A stretch of 64,000 bases of DNA from JAJDFU01 sp964640855 (GCA_964640855.1 CAZXIX010000011.1:1-64000), one strand, 5' to 3'; shown: positions 45,972-55,744, counted from the stretch's first letter. Made by a program: numbers and translations. Notes: a model not told the origin generated them from the letters alone.

Positions 45972-45979
45972 TATATTTG
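45972..45979 (+). promoter_or_regulatory. Putative -7 box of the acyl-ACP thioesterase gene
   Basis: TATATTTG lies 16 bases before the ATG. A TTG lies 26 bases further upstream, longer than optimal. It would give a nearly leaderless short 5' end. Confidence 0.45.
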
Positions 45980-45995
45980 AGGCAAGCAAGACCCT

Positions 45996-46748
45996 ATGAA
46001 AAACCTCCCCGAGATCGGCTTTGAGGATCAGTTCGTCATTCGCACCTACGAAATCGACAACCGGAAACTCGCCACGCTGCCTGCACTGACCCGCCTGCTT
46101 CACGAGGCAGCCATGCAAAACGTGTTGGCCCTGAAATTATCCGTCTGGGACCTCGAACCCCAGGGGATATCCTGGGTACTGATGCGGCAACAACTGGCCA
46201 TCGAACGATACCCCAAACTGGGCGAGACCATCCGGGTCCAGACCTACCCCGCCGGCTTTGAAAAGTTTTTCACGTACCGGGATTATCGGGTCTGGGATGA
46301 ACAGGGCAGGGAGATCGCTTCCTCCTCCTCCACCTGGCTGCTGATGGATACCGCCGCTCGCCGAATGGTCCGTATTCCCGACTTCATCAAAAAGTTTCGA
46401 CAGGAAATGCCCGAATCAGCCGACTGCCTGCCACGGCCCGACGGAAAACTGCCTCGTTTCGAAGCCCCCGATCGCCAGGCTACCTTCCGGGTAGGTTGGC
46501 ACGACCTGGATTTCAACATGCACCTCAATAACACCTATTATATAACATGGATGCTGGAAGCACTGCCGGATTCCCTATTGCAAAACGGCTTCATCCGGCA
46601 AATGGACATACAGTTCAAGTCGGAGGCGCTTAAGGACCAGATCATCCATTCGGAAGTAGACATCCGGGAGGAAAACCAATATCTGCACCGGCTGATCCGT
46701 GAGGATGACCGAAAAGAACTGGCAATCGCTCAGACGATCTGGAGGTAA
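45996..46748 (+). CDS. Acyl-[acyl-carrier-protein] thioesterase
   Basis: 250 residues, two hotdog halves as in plant FatA/FatB and the bacterial acyl-ACP thioesterases. The first half has TYEIDNRKLATLPALTRLLHEAAMQN, WVLMRQQLAIERYPKLGETI and the second RVGWHDLDFNMHLNNTYYITWMLEALP, where the Asp/Asn/His pattern is catalytic. It releases free fatty acids from ACP. Divergent from the rpsL cluster, convergent with the methyltransferase gene. Confidence 0.87.
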   Translation: MKNLPEIGFEDQFVIRTYEIDNRKLATLPALTRLLHEAAMQNVLALKLSVWDLEPQGISWVLMRQQLAIERYPKLGETIRVQTYPAGFEKFFTYRDYRVWDEQGREIASSSSTWLLMDTAARRMVRIPDFIKKFRQEMPESADCLPRPDGKLPRFEAPDRQATFRVGWHDLDFNMHLNNTYYITWMLEALPDSLLQNGFIRQMDIQFKSEALKDQIIHSEVDIREENQYLHRLIREDDRKELAIAQTIWR

Positions 46749-46820
46749 GCAGAGGTAATCTTCCCAGGGAGTGCGGGTGCCACGAAAAGCGATCATCTTT
46801 CTCAAGATCTGAGTCTGCGA

Positions 46821-47519
46821 TCAATCGCTCTGATTATTTTGACCTTTCTCAGCCAGCAGGCATCCCCAGGCGTCCTTTTGCCAGCTTATTTTCACAGAGG
46901 TGAAACCGGCCTCCTCTAGCCATCGGATTTGATCTTCAAAACCATCCGGGCGATCATAGGCTTCGTAATGATCCATGATCCAGGACCATTCCGCCGAGTT
47001 GGTCCCCAGGGCTCGTGCCTGTTCTTCCCACCTTTTCAATACCTGGGAATGTCTGGGCTCATCCTGTTTGTTGACGTAGAGGTCGGTCATCGAGAAAAAG
47101 CCGCCGGGCGTCAAGCTCTCATAGACTTTCCGGAAAAGAGACTGCTTCTCCTCTCCTTCCAGATGGTGGATGGCCAGGGCTCCGGTGACCAGGTTAAAAG
47201 TTTGGGCCGGGAGCTTCGCATCCTGAAAATAGGACAGGATGAAATCCTCGATGGGTTGGCCTGCGAATCGAAACTTACACATTTCCAGCATTTCGCGGGA
47301 AGCATCCAACAATACTATCCGGGCATCGGGATAGATCTGGCGGACCAACTGGGTCAGATTGCCATTGCCGCAACCCAGATCCAGCACCTTGTGCGGGCGG
47401 AAATCTGCGGGTAGATAGCCCAGAACGCCTTCCAGCATAGTTGGGTAATAAGGCAACCAGCGGCTGATCTTTTCCGTGTATTCGCTGCTTAATTGGTCGA
47501 AATCCATGGCAACGCTCAT
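46821..47519 (-). CDS. Class I SAM-dependent methyltransferase
   Basis: 232 residues. The SAM-binding motif is VLDLGCGNGNLTQLVRQIYP, then IVLLDASREML and FNLVTGALAIHHLEGEEK and the LTPGGFFSMTDLYVN strand. The family includes tRNA, ubiquinone and small-molecule methyltransferases; substrate unknown. The ATG at 47519 is used; a TTG at 47582 overlapping the upstream gene would only add a tail of non-family sequence. Same strand as, and 59 bases after, the phosphoesterase gene. Confidence 0.82.
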   Translation of the reverse strand: MSVAMDFDQLSSEYTEKISRWLPYYPTMLEGVLGYLPADFRPHKVLDLGCGNGNLTQLVRQIYPDARIVLLDASREMLEMCKFRFAGQPIEDFILSYFQDAKLPAQTFNLVTGALAIHHLEGEEKQSLFRKVYESLTPGGFFSMTDLYVNKQDEPRHSQVLKRWEEQARALGTNSAEWSWIMDHYEAYDRPDGFEDQIRWLEEAGFTSVKISWQKDAWGCLLAEKGQNNQSD

Positions 47520-47578
47520 GACCCGGCTTTGGTTTCTGTAAATAAATGGGTTAAAAATTACGAACTCCCGGGACAAAG

Positions 47579-48334
47579 TCAAGCTCTGCCGGCTCCCGGC
47601 AAGGGTTCCAGATAGGTTACCGTGCTGGCCAGGCGGTCCTCCTCCAGCCAGATCTCTCGCAAGGCGGGACGATAGTGATCGATAGCGAATGCCTTCTGGT
47701 GCATATCCATTTGAAAAAAGAGGGAAGGCGTGATGTGCACGGCCACGTGGCCGAACCGAATGGTTTTCTCCATATGATAATGGCCGCAGAAGATTTCAAT
47801 CGGTCGCGAAGATCTTCGGAAAAGTGCTTTTACTTCCTCTATTTCCCGAAAGGGGTGATTTTCGTCCATGTGCTTCAGGCCTGCCAGGCAAGGCGGATGA
47901 TGCATAAAGATCAAAATGGGCCCTGTGGCCTGGCTCAGATGCGTACCCAGCCAGATCTTCTGCCGGTCGCTCATGCGGGCCGGGCCGGTATCGAGAAAAA
48001 AGACCTGCCAATCATCGTAGGCTTTCTGGAAGTACAGTTCACCGGTTTCCTCCTGGACGGCACGGTCAAAGACCATCCCCAACATGCGGGAATTATCGTG
48101 ATTTCCGGCAATGAGCTCGTATTCGATCTGCAAGGGATCCAACTGCTCGCGTATCCAATGGTAAATGGAGCGGTCGCCGTCGTCATAGCACAGGTCTCCG
48201 GTCAGGACAAGCTTTTCGGGCTGCCTTTCACGAACTTTTGCCAAGGCAAGAAGGAAGTTGGACCGGACATCAACACCCTGGGTGTCTTGGCCGGGAAGAC
48301 CGATATGCAGATCGGTCAATTGGATCAAATACAT
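47579..48334 (-). CDS. Calcineurin-like metallophosphoesterase (CpdA-like)
   Basis: 251 residues. Metal-ligand motifs in order: TDLHIG at residues 7-12, VLTGDLCYDDGD, LIAGNHDNSRML, FMHHPP and the late CGHYHMEKTI. The set matches class III 3',5'-cyclic-nucleotide phosphodiesterases of the CpdA/Icc type, but related enzymes act on many phosphoesters, so the substrate is open. No signal peptide. It begins three bases after the neighbouring membrane-protein gene ends, suggesting an operon. Confidence 0.83.
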   Translation of the reverse strand: MYLIQLTDLHIGLPGQDTQGVDVRSNFLLALAKVRERQPEKLVLTGDLCYDDGDRSIYHWIREQLDPLQIEYELIAGNHDNSRMLGMVFDRAVQEETGELYFQKAYDDWQVFFLDTGPARMSDRQKIWLGTHLSQATGPILIFMHHPPCLAGLKHMDENHPFREIEEVKALFRRSSRPIEIFCGHYHMEKTIRFGHVAVHITPSLFFQMDMHQKAFAIDHYRPALREIWLEEDRLASTVTYLEPLPGAGRA

Positions 48335-48337
48335 ACA

Positions 48338-49231
48338 TCAGGCTGTTTCCTCTGGTTTGGTGCCCGATCCGCGGACGTTGACCAGTTTCTTGAGCAGATC
48401 GAACCAGAATGGGGCGCCCAGCGAAATAGCAAAAGCGGTGATCACCAAACCGATTAGCTTAAAGATCCATTCCTCTACGGTCATGGATTGGACTCGATCA
48501 ATATCCCAGCCCAGACCCAGCGGCGTTTTCACGCTTTCGACCTGGTTGTTGATAACAGACTGAACCTTATCGATGCTGGCCTGTACGTCTTGACGGGAGC
48601 GGGGATTCAGATCCAGCGAATCGGTTTTCTGGGCAAAATCCGTGGCCAGGTTGACTACTTCCTGCAGGGCTTGAGGATCGTTTTGCAGGGTGTTGAAAAT
48701 ACCGATGGAATCCGCATTAAAAATGATGGCAATGCCGAATCCGATATAGACCAGAATCCGGCCGGTATTTCGCCGGTACCAGCCTGCCGCACGGTCCATG
48801 ACGGAATTATACCAGCTTTTCACTTTGTTCTTGAATTCTTCGATATCTTCCTGGGCGTCGTTCAGCAGTTGGATCAGCACCTTCTTCAGGCTTCCTTCTG
48901 GCAGGCCTTCGATCTGGTCTCGAATTTTGGAGAGGTCTTTTCCCTGCAGCAGCTCCTGGAATAAAATGATCCGGAAGGTTTCATCGCTCACGTAGGAAGG
49001 AGGCCTCCTATTGGAGGCAAAACGGTTGGAAAGCTGCTCATAGATGGGATTATTCCGGAAACGTTCATAGAACAGAGTCTCCACCTCATCATCATCGAGC
49101 ATATTGCGAATGGCCTTTTCCAGGTTTTTGCCGCGCAAGGCCAGAACCGACGAGATCGCCTCCATCACCGTGCTGGCAAATAAACTCAGGACCAACATGA
49201 CGAAAACGAGGGCAATGACTACCTCCAGCAT
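48338..49231 (-). CDS. Conserved membrane protein of unknown function
   Basis: 297 residues. One N-terminal membrane helix (VVIALVFVMLVLSLFASTV), then a soluble stretch with RPPSYVSDETFRIILFQELL, a helix pair before WYNSVMDRAAGWYRRNTGRILVYIGFGIAIIFNADSI (second membrane helix), a 70-residue extracytoplasmic segment with a short coiled coil, and a third segment WIFKLIGLVITAFAISLGAPFWFDLLKKLVNVRGSG. I recognise this arrangement and the GAPFWFDLLxKLVNxRG end from a widespread bacterial family without a function. Confidence 0.75.
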   Translation of the reverse strand: MLEVVIALVFVMLVLSLFASTVMEAISSVLALRGKNLEKAIRNMLDDDEVETLFYERFRNNPIYEQLSNRFASNRRPPSYVSDETFRIILFQELLQGKDLSKIRDQIEGLPEGSLKKVLIQLLNDAQEDIEEFKNKVKSWYNSVMDRAAGWYRRNTGRILVYIGFGIAIIFNADSIGIFNTLQNDPQALQEVVNLATDFAQKTDSLDLNPRSRQDVQASIDKVQSVINNQVESVKTPLGLGWDIDRVQSMTVEEWIFKLIGLVITAFAISLGAPFWFDLLKKLVNVRGSGTKPEETA

Positions 49232-49286
49232 GATAAATTCGGGTTAGGTGGGGATTGAGTTTGAAAAATAGGGAAAATATTTAAGC

Positions 49287-49303
49287 GGATCCGTTTCGGA
49301 TCC
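49287..49303 (-). terminator. Possible terminator after the S9 peptidase gene
   Basis: GGATCCG-TTT-CGGATCC, a 7-bp perfect stem with a 3-base loop; downstream on the minus strand the sequence is GCTTAAATATTTTCC. It is 25 bases past the peptidase stop. Support is moderate since the U tract is broken. Confidence 0.4.
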
Positions 49304-49327
49304 AGCCAAAGAGAACAAATTCGATCG

Positions 49328-51700
49328 CTATTTTCCCTGCAATTCCGCCTGAAACAACTCGAAGATCCGGCGATATTCGTCTGCCCAGGAGCTGGGTTCC
49401 TCAAACCCATGCCCTTCCAAAGGGAATACGGCAAATTCCCAGTCGTCCTTCCCCAGTTCCACCAGTCGCTGGGCCAGCCGGACCACATCCTGAAAGTGAA
49501 CATTCGTATCGATCATGCCGTGCAGGATCAGCAGGCGATCCTGCAATTGGTCTGCGAAATAGATGGGCGAACTGCGGCGATAGGCTTTGGGATCTTCTAC
49601 AGGCGTGTTTAGGATATTGGCCGTATAACCGTGATTATAATGCGCCCAGTCCGTCACCGACCGCAGGGCCGCGCCCGCCTTGAAAGTACCCGGAGAGGTA
49701 AACAAAGCCATGAGGGTGATGAATCCACCATAAGAGCCTCCATAGATGCCTATGCGATCCGGATCCACTCCCAGCTCATCTACCAGATACCGTACCCCGT
49801 CGATCTGGTCGGACAAATCCTTCCCGCCCATATGGCGATAAATACCGGTCCGCCAGTCGCGGCCGTAACCGTTGCTGGCCCGGTAGTCGATGTCCAGAAC
49901 GGTATAGCCATGATCCACGAGCAAATTGTGGAACATGTATTCGCGGTAATAGCTGCTCCACCATTCGTGTACGTTCTGCAAGTATCCGGCTCCGTGGACG
50001 AAGATAACGGCCGGACCTCCGGCCGGACCTCCCTCCGGCTGATACAGTCGAGCGGGCACCCGGGCGCCGTCGCCCGCTTCAAAATACACGATCTCGGGTT
50101 TGCGCCAGTGGTAGCGGTCGAATTCTTCGGTGGTGGAACGGGTCACCTGCCGGGCTTCCGCACCCGGTTGATTTTCCATAAGAAACAGTTCCCAGGGAGC
50201 ATTGCTGGTGCTGTAGAGGATAGCCAGACGGCTCTGATCCGGCGACAGGGTGATCTGATGCCCTCCCTTCATTCGGGTTATCCGCTTCATGTTACCGTCT
50301 TCCACACTAAGGTGATAAAAATGGTGCTCATGCGGACCTTCCGCGTTGGCGGTGACGTAGAACGTGGACTCATCATGGGAAAGCTCGGCTTCGATGACCT
50401 CAAAATCCCCGCTGGTGAGGGCTCGTTTTTCGCCGCTGTCCACATCCAACAGATAAAGGTGACTGTAGCCGGTCTCTTCGCTCTGGAACCAGATGGTCTT
50501 TTCATCGGAAAACCAGCCCAGGTTCCCGGTGGTGAAATTCCAACTGCTGATCCCCGGGCCGCCTATCCAGGCTTCATCCCGCTGGTGGTCCAGGGTTTTT
50601 AAATCTCCCGTCTCCGTATCGAGGAGTACGATCCAGCGATCTTTGTTGTCAACGGAACGGGCCACCAGAAGGGCCCGTCCGCCTTTGCTGAATACCGGGC
50701 TGAGGAAGATGACTTCCCGGGCTTCTTCGAATTCGGACTCCCAGGGTTCCTCTCCTTCGTGGTAATCTTCGAGAAAGGCCGGTTTTTGCCTGATACCGGG
50801 CAATTGGGCCGGATCCAGCTGCAAAACCGTATCCTGGGTTCGGTTCCAGATGAAGGATTCGTGTGTGGTTTGCGGGCTGCCCACCTTGGGCCTGGCGTTC
50901 AGGTCCTGGGTAAATCCGGATTTGGTGACGTAGTCCGGCACAACCGTCCCATCGTCGGAAGCCGGTTTGGACAGGCGGTAGATGATGACATTTTCATCCG
51001 GGCTGATGTCCAGGCTCGTCAGTCGCTTTTTTTCCAGGTAGATTTCCCGGGGGCGTTGGGGCTCCAGCTCCTTCTGTCTTCTCTTCCGGATCTTTTCTTT
51101 CTGCTCCCGTTCAACCAAAATGCCAAACATCTGCTGATCCTCGGACAACCACTGGCGGAATTCAGGCTCTGACTTTTCGCTGGACTTTTTGCCTTCTTTG
51201 AATTGAGTCAGCTGGATGATTTCGGGGCTGTCCAGCGACATGCGATACAGATTGTCATCCTGGCGGTAGATGAGGTACTGATTGTCGCGGGAAAAGGCGA
51301 CCGCTCGTTCGGTGCCCAGGGTATGGGTCAGCTGTCGTTCGCGCCCTTCCCGAAAGAGGAACAGGTCTCCGTTTCGGGAGAAAGCTTTCAGGCTTCTATC
51401 CTGACTGTAGACCCCTGATTCGGGGAGGCGTTTTTCTTCTTCGAGACTCAGTTTCTCCGGCTGGGCTTCCTCCCAATCGGCTTTGTAGCGGGATCTCAGG
51501 GTGTCGCGCTCCGGGTTCCAACTGAAATAAACAGCCTTATTGTCTTCACTCCATTGTATGCTTTCCGGCGAATGGCCTACAAATCGTTCCCCCTGCATGA
51601 TCAGGGGTATGGTCAGCGTGCTGGGTCCGGATGATTGGGAGGATAGAAAAAGGGGAAAGAGAAAAAACAGGGAGAAAAAAGGGAAGAAAAGCTTTTGCAT
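49328..51700 (-). CDS. S9 family serine peptidase (DPP IV-like), secreted
   Basis: 790 residues. A signal peptide (FFPFFSLFFLFPLFLSSQ) implies export to the periplasm or outside. The first 530 residues form a WD-like beta propeller with a charged insert (EKIRKRRQKELEPQRP). The alpha/beta hydrolase part carries the nucleophile in IGIYGGSYGG (S about 656), the acid in LLILHGMIDTNVHFQD and the histidine in PLEGHGFEEP. It likely cuts dipeptides or short peptides from N-termini, probably for nutrition. Confidence 0.92.
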   Translation of the reverse strand: MQKLFFPFFSLFFLFPLFLSSQSSGPSTLTIPLIMQGERFVGHSPESIQWSEDNKAVYFSWNPERDTLRSRYKADWEEAQPEKLSLEEEKRLPESGVYSQDRSLKAFSRNGDLFLFREGRERQLTHTLGTERAVAFSRDNQYLIYRQDDNLYRMSLDSPEIIQLTQFKEGKKSSEKSEPEFRQWLSEDQQMFGILVEREQKEKIRKRRQKELEPQRPREIYLEKKRLTSLDISPDENVIIYRLSKPASDDGTVVPDYVTKSGFTQDLNARPKVGSPQTTHESFIWNRTQDTVLQLDPAQLPGIRQKPAFLEDYHEGEEPWESEFEEAREVIFLSPVFSKGGRALLVARSVDNKDRWIVLLDTETGDLKTLDHQRDEAWIGGPGISSWNFTTGNLGWFSDEKTIWFQSEETGYSHLYLLDVDSGEKRALTSGDFEVIEAELSHDESTFYVTANAEGPHEHHFYHLSVEDGNMKRITRMKGGHQITLSPDQSRLAILYSTSNAPWELFLMENQPGAEARQVTRSTTEEFDRYHWRKPEIVYFEAGDGARVPARLYQPEGGPAGGPAVIFVHGAGYLQNVHEWWSSYYREYMFHNLLVDHGYTVLDIDYRASNGYGRDWRTGIYRHMGGKDLSDQIDGVRYLVDELGVDPDRIGIYGGSYGGFITLMALFTSPGTFKAGAALRSVTDWAHYNHGYTANILNTPVEDPKAYRRSSPIYFADQLQDRLLILHGMIDTNVHFQDVVRLAQRLVELGKDDWEFAVFPLEGHGFEEPSSWADEYRRIFELFQAELQGK

Positions 51701-51842
51701 AGCGCAGAATTAGGATACCAAGCCCTAAAGAAAGGAAGTAAGACCCAAATTCGGAAATGCGGGGGTCAAAGATGCGGAAAGGAAGAGGGCTGGTGGACCA
51801 ATGCCTTAACGGGCGCGATCCTGCGAAAGTACATCCGGCGGA

Positions 51843-52610
51843 CTAGGTTTCCCGATACTGGATGTCCCTCGTTATCTCTTGCAAGAGTTCGCTTTTACGG
51901 CGTTTGTGCCGATAGGTCTTTTGGGAAATCCAATTTCCCATATCGTCATACTGATAAATGTGCTCCATGAAGATTACACCCTGATCCGTATTCTTTTTGA
52001 TGAATTCCCGGAGCAATTGACCCTTGGCATTCAGGGAGCGCTTCATGACATGGTCTATGCAGCCGTGCCCGTAGTGCGACTCGACGATCTTCACGCCTTC
52101 TTTGGCAAATTTTACGATCTCAATCTGATCCTCCCCGAAATGGGCGAACTGGACGATCTTCTCTCTTGAATTGGGAAAGCGCACCTCCATTTCTACCGGG
52201 CGCATAGATTCATCCATTTCCATGAAAATGGAGCGGATCAGGGTTTTCCCGTCGGAGTGGTAAACCGCCTCCATGACTTTGTCGCCTCGGTACTGGCGTT
52301 TCCGGATTTCCTGCAAGTATTCCTTGTAATAACGGCGGCTGGTTACGATGCGGTCCTCTTCGTCGTATTCGAAGACCCATCGTTCTCCCTTCATCTCTTT
52401 CTCGACGAGATGGCCTTGCCCATCGAATTCAAAATGCGCTTTTCGCTTTCGGTGATCGGATCGTCCGGGATTGACGAGGATCTCCATGGAGGATACCGGG
52501 CCGTAAACTTCTTCCGGGCCCTCGCACTTCAAACGGTCGTACAAGTTTTGGGAAAATAATGATGCCGGAAGGCAAGAACAGATAAGAATGAGTGTGTAGA
52601 ATGTTCGCAT
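51843..52610 (-). CDS. Secreted protein with YD-like beta repeats, unknown function
   Basis: 255 residues with a signal peptide (LILICSCLPASLFSQ). The body is built of short strands that recall YD/RHS-type repeats: FEFDGQGHLVEKEM, FEYDEEDRIVTSRRYY, YQYDDMGNWISQKTYRH. It lacks the ordered FDxxGRL-T spacing of true RHS proteins and no toxin end is seen. Similar small secreted YD-like proteins are common in Bacteroidota, without a function. Confidence 0.75.
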   Translation of the reverse strand: MRTFYTLILICSCLPASLFSQNLYDRLKCEGPEEVYGPVSSMEILVNPGRSDHRKRKAHFEFDGQGHLVEKEMKGERWVFEYDEEDRIVTSRRYYKEYLQEIRKRQYRGDKVMEAVYHSDGKTLIRSIFMEMDESMRPVEMEVRFPNSREKIVQFAHFGEDQIEIVKFAKEGVKIVESHYGHGCIDHVMKRSLNAKGQLLREFIKKNTDQGVIFMEHIYQYDDMGNWISQKTYRHKRRKSELLQEITRDIQYRET

Positions 52611-52748
52611 AGAAATCCGGATGTCAGATATACGTCAATATAATACATTCATACTTAAGAGGTTTAGTGTCAGTCTTTCTTTTTTTGAAAAAGCATGGGA
52701 TTGCCCATTCTCGGACAGGTCTGACTTTTGGAAGGGTGCGGGAAAAGA

Positions 52749-52780
52749 AAAAAGCCCTGCCGCATTCGGACAGGACTTTT
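52749..52780 (-). terminator. Terminator after aceA
   Basis: AAGCCCTG-CCG...CGG-CAGGACTT type stem with one or two mismatches; on the minus strand it runs into TTTTTTCTTTTC. It ends the aceB-aceA unit, 39 bases past the stop. Confidence 0.72.
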
Positions 52781-52819
52781 CACCCATGGAACAAAATCAT
52801 CCACACAAACACATTTATT

Positions 52820-54097
52820 TTAAAACTGCTCCGCTTCCGTACTACCTGCCATAGCCACGGTGGAGGCCCGTCCTTGCTGGACCGTATTTTGCACGAAATC
52901 GAAATATCCGGTTCCGACAAAAGACTGATGCTTGACCGCTGAAAATCCCTGCTCTACCAGGGTAAATTCACGCTCCTGCAACTGGGAATAACCGGCCATT
53001 CCTCTGGCCTTGTAAGCTCTGGAGAGCTCAAACATGGAGGTATTCAAAGCATGGAAGCCGGCCAGCGTGATGAACTGGAACTTATACCCCAGTTCGGCCA
53101 GGTTCTCGCGAAAAGACGCCATCTCGCTCTCACTCAGATGGGCAGCCCAGTTGAAGGAAGGGGAGCAATTGTAGGCCAGCATCTTGCCGGGAAACTTTTC
53201 GTGGATGGCTTGTGCAAACTCCCGGGCCTGCCCCAGGTCCGGGTGAGAGGTCTCCATCCAGATCAGATCGCTGTAGGGTGCATAGGACAACCCCCGCGAA
53301 ATGCATTGTTCCAAGCCGGGCCTGACAACGAAAAAACCCTCGGCTGTTCTTTCGCCGGTACAAAATGCCTGGTCTCTTTCGTCCACATCGGAAGTCAGGA
53401 GGCCGGCCGCGTCGGCATCGGTTCGGGCGATGATGACAGTCGGTACGCCCTGCACATCGGCGGCCAGTCGGGCGGCTACCAGCTTGTTGATGGCCTCCTG
53501 GGTCGATACCAGCACTTTCCCGCCCAGATGGCCGCATTTCTTGGCCGAGGACAACTGATCCTCAAAATGCACTCCGGCGGCTCCGGCTTCGATCATCCCC
53601 TTCATCAGTTCGAAGGCATTCAGGTTGCCCCCGAAACCCGCCTCGGCATCGGCCACAATGGGTGCCAGGTAATCGATCTCCCCTTCTCCGGAGACAGACT
53701 GGATCTGGTCGCGTCGCAGGAGGGCGTTGTTGATGCGTTTCACGACCATGGGCACCGAGTTGGCCGGATAGAGGGATTGATCAGGGTACATTTCCCCGGC
53801 CAGGTTGGCATCGGCAGCGACCTGCCAGCCGGACAGGTAGATGGCATCGAGTCCGGCCATGACTTCCTGTATGGCCTGGTTGCCGGTCAGGGCGCCCAGT
53901 CCGGCCACGAAGGGCTGATCCCGGAGCTTGCGCCACAACTTTTCAGCTCCCAGGCGGGCCAAGCTGTGCTCTATGCGAATGCTGCCTTGCAAGCGCACAA
54001 CCTCCTCCGCCGTGTAGGGACGCAAAATGCCTTTCCAACGGGGATTCTTCATCCAGTCCCTGAGCAACTCCTGAATCCGTTTTTCCATCTGAATCAT
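52820..54097 (-). CDS. aceA: Isocitrate lyase
   Basis: 425 residues. Splits isocitrate into glyoxylate and succinate, the first glyoxylate-shunt step. SGWQVAADANLAGEMYPDQSLYP near residue 95, the active-site KKCGHLGGKVL near 186-193 with the catalytic cysteine, VIARTDADAA and NCSPSFNWAAHL are all present. It lies 42 bases downstream of aceB with a terminator after it, so aceB-aceA is an operon. Confidence 0.97.
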   Translation of the reverse strand: MIQMEKRIQELLRDWMKNPRWKGILRPYTAEEVVRLQGSIRIEHSLARLGAEKLWRKLRDQPFVAGLGALTGNQAIQEVMAGLDAIYLSGWQVAADANLAGEMYPDQSLYPANSVPMVVKRINNALLRRDQIQSVSGEGEIDYLAPIVADAEAGFGGNLNAFELMKGMIEAGAAGVHFEDQLSSAKKCGHLGGKVLVSTQEAINKLVAARLAADVQGVPTVIIARTDADAAGLLTSDVDERDQAFCTGERTAEGFFVVRPGLEQCISRGLSYAPYSDLIWMETSHPDLGQAREFAQAIHEKFPGKMLAYNCSPSFNWAAHLSESEMASFRENLAELGYKFQFITLAGFHALNTSMFELSRAYKARGMAGYSQLQEREFTLVEQGFSAVKHQSFVGTGYFDFVQNTVQQGRASTVAMAGSTEAEQF

Positions 54098-54139
54098 TGG
54101 TTCGATTTTATTTGGTTAGTGGTTAGTGGGGGATGCCGT

Positions 54140-55744
54140 TTATTCGATCAGCTCGTAGGCCGGTAGGGTGAGGAATTCTTCGAAATCCGGGCTGAGGATG
54201 AGTTCGTCAAACAAAGCCTCCGCTTCGGCAAACCGGCCTTTGGCAAAAAATTCCTCCCCGACCAGGTTCTTTATCTTCTCTAGTTCTTCCGCTTTGAGTT
54301 GCCGGTACAGGTCCGCATCGAAGGGGCGGCCGTCTTCCAACTGGACCCCCGCCTGCAGCCATTGCCAGAGCTGGGTTCGGGAGATCTCGGCCGTGGCTGC
54401 ATCCTCCATCAAATGGTAAAGAGCGGCGGCGCCATTGCCCCGGAGCCAGCTTTCGAGGTAGAGTATACCGACATTGATGTTCGTGCGCACACCGGCTTCG
54501 GTGATCGTACCTTCCGGAACCGCCACCAGATCGGCGGCCGTCACCTGCACGTCTTCGCGCTTGACGTGTATCTGGTTGGGGGTAGGCATGTACTCGTTGA
54601 AGATCTCCATGGCTACGGGTACCAGTCCCGGGTGAGCCACCCAGGTGCCGTCGTGGCCGTCCTTCGCCTCACGGAGCTTGTCGGCCTTTACCTTGCCGAT
54701 GGCGGCCTCGTTGGCTGCCGGATCGTTCTTGATCGGAATTTGCGCCGCCATGCCGCCCATGGCATGAACGCCGCGTTTGTGGCAAGTTTTAATGACCAGT
54801 TGGGAGTAAGCTTTCATGAAGGGCACGGTCATGGTCACCTGAGCCCGATCAGGCATTACGAAACCCTCGCGATTGCGAAAGCGCTTGATGAAGGAAAAAA
54901 TGTAATCCCAGCGCCCGCAATTGAGCCCGGAGGAATGGTCGCGCAACTCCCAGAGGATCTCATGCAATTGAAAGGAAGCCAGGATGGTCTCCACCAGGAC
55001 GGTGGCCTTGATGGTTTTTTGGGGAATATGGAGGTAATCCTGGGCAAACACGAAGACGTCGTTCCACAGGCGGGCCTCCAGGTAGTGCTCCATTTTGGGC
55101 AGATAGAAGTATGGGCCGCTCCCGCGCTCGATCAATGACTGTGCATTGTGGAAAAAGTAGAGCCCGAAATCCACCAGGCTGCCGCTCATGGGCTCGCCGT
55201 TCACCAGCATATGCTTCTCGTGCAGATGCCAACCGCGCGGGCGCACCAGCAACGTAGCTATGTCTTCTTTCAGTTCATAAGTCTTCTTTTCCGTTTGCAG
55301 CCGGATGGTGCGGCGAACGGCGTCGCGCAGGTTGATCTGCCCTTGTAGGGTATTGGTCCAGTTGGGGGTATTGCTGTCTTCAAAATCGGCCATGAACACG
55401 CTGGCGCCGGAATTAAGGGCATTGATGATCATTTTGCGATCCACCGGCCCTGTGATCTCCACCCGGCGATCGATCAGGTCCTGAGGAAGCGGGGCCACCG
55501 TCCAGTCGGACTCGCGGACCTCCCGGGTTTCGGGCAGGAAGTCGGGCATTTCCCCGGCGTCCAGTTGCGCCTGGCGTTGCTGGCGAGCCGCGATCAATTT
55601 CTTGCGGCGATCGTTGAATCGCTTGTGGAGTTCGATCAGAAAAACAACGGCATCCAGGCTCAGAATTTCAGAGAATTCTGCGCTCAGCAGAGCCTGAAGT
55701 TCGAAGCCTTCGATGTGGAGTTCGGATTGCATAGTTTTTTCCAT
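54140..55744 (-). CDS. aceB: Malate synthase A
   Basis: 534 residues. Condenses glyoxylate with acetyl-CoA to malate, the second shunt step; the length is that of type A, not the 720-residue type G. MIINALNSGASVFMADFEDSNTPNW, VRPRGWHLHEKHMLVNGEPM, TVLVETILASFQLHEILWELRDHSSGLNCGRWDYIFS and GTWVAHPGLVPVAMEIFNEYMP are signature blocks, including the catalytic Asp/Glu/Arg. ATG at 55744; a TTG one codon earlier is ignored. Divergent from a RamB-like regulator. Confidence 0.97.
   Translation of the reverse strand: MEKTMQSELHIEGFELQALLSAEFSEILSLDAVVFLIELHKRFNDRRKKLIAARQQRQAQLDAGEMPDFLPETREVRESDWTVAPLPQDLIDRRVEITGPVDRKMIINALNSGASVFMADFEDSNTPNWTNTLQGQINLRDAVRRTIRLQTEKKTYELKEDIATLLVRPRGWHLHEKHMLVNGEPMSGSLVDFGLYFFHNAQSLIERGSGPYFYLPKMEHYLEARLWNDVFVFAQDYLHIPQKTIKATVLVETILASFQLHEILWELRDHSSGLNCGRWDYIFSFIKRFRNREGFVMPDRAQVTMTVPFMKAYSQLVIKTCHKRGVHAMGGMAAQIPIKNDPAANEAAIGKVKADKLREAKDGHDGTWVAHPGLVPVAMEIFNEYMPTPNQIHVKREDVQVTAADLVAVPEGTITEAGVRTNINVGILYLESWLRGNGAAALYHLMEDAATAEISRTQLWQWLQAGVQLEDGRPFDADLYRQLKAEELEKIKNLVGEEFFAKGRFAEAEALFDELILSPDFEEFLTLPAYELIE

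Noticed and set aside
45810..46118. Minus-strand frame between rpsL and the thioesterase
   Set aside because: It overlaps the thioesterase N-terminus and contains the rpsL promoter; no family likeness.
47519..47582. Four-base overlap of methyltransferase and phosphoesterase genes
   Set aside because: It depends on a TTG start; the ATG at 47519 fits the family better, so no overlap is claimed.
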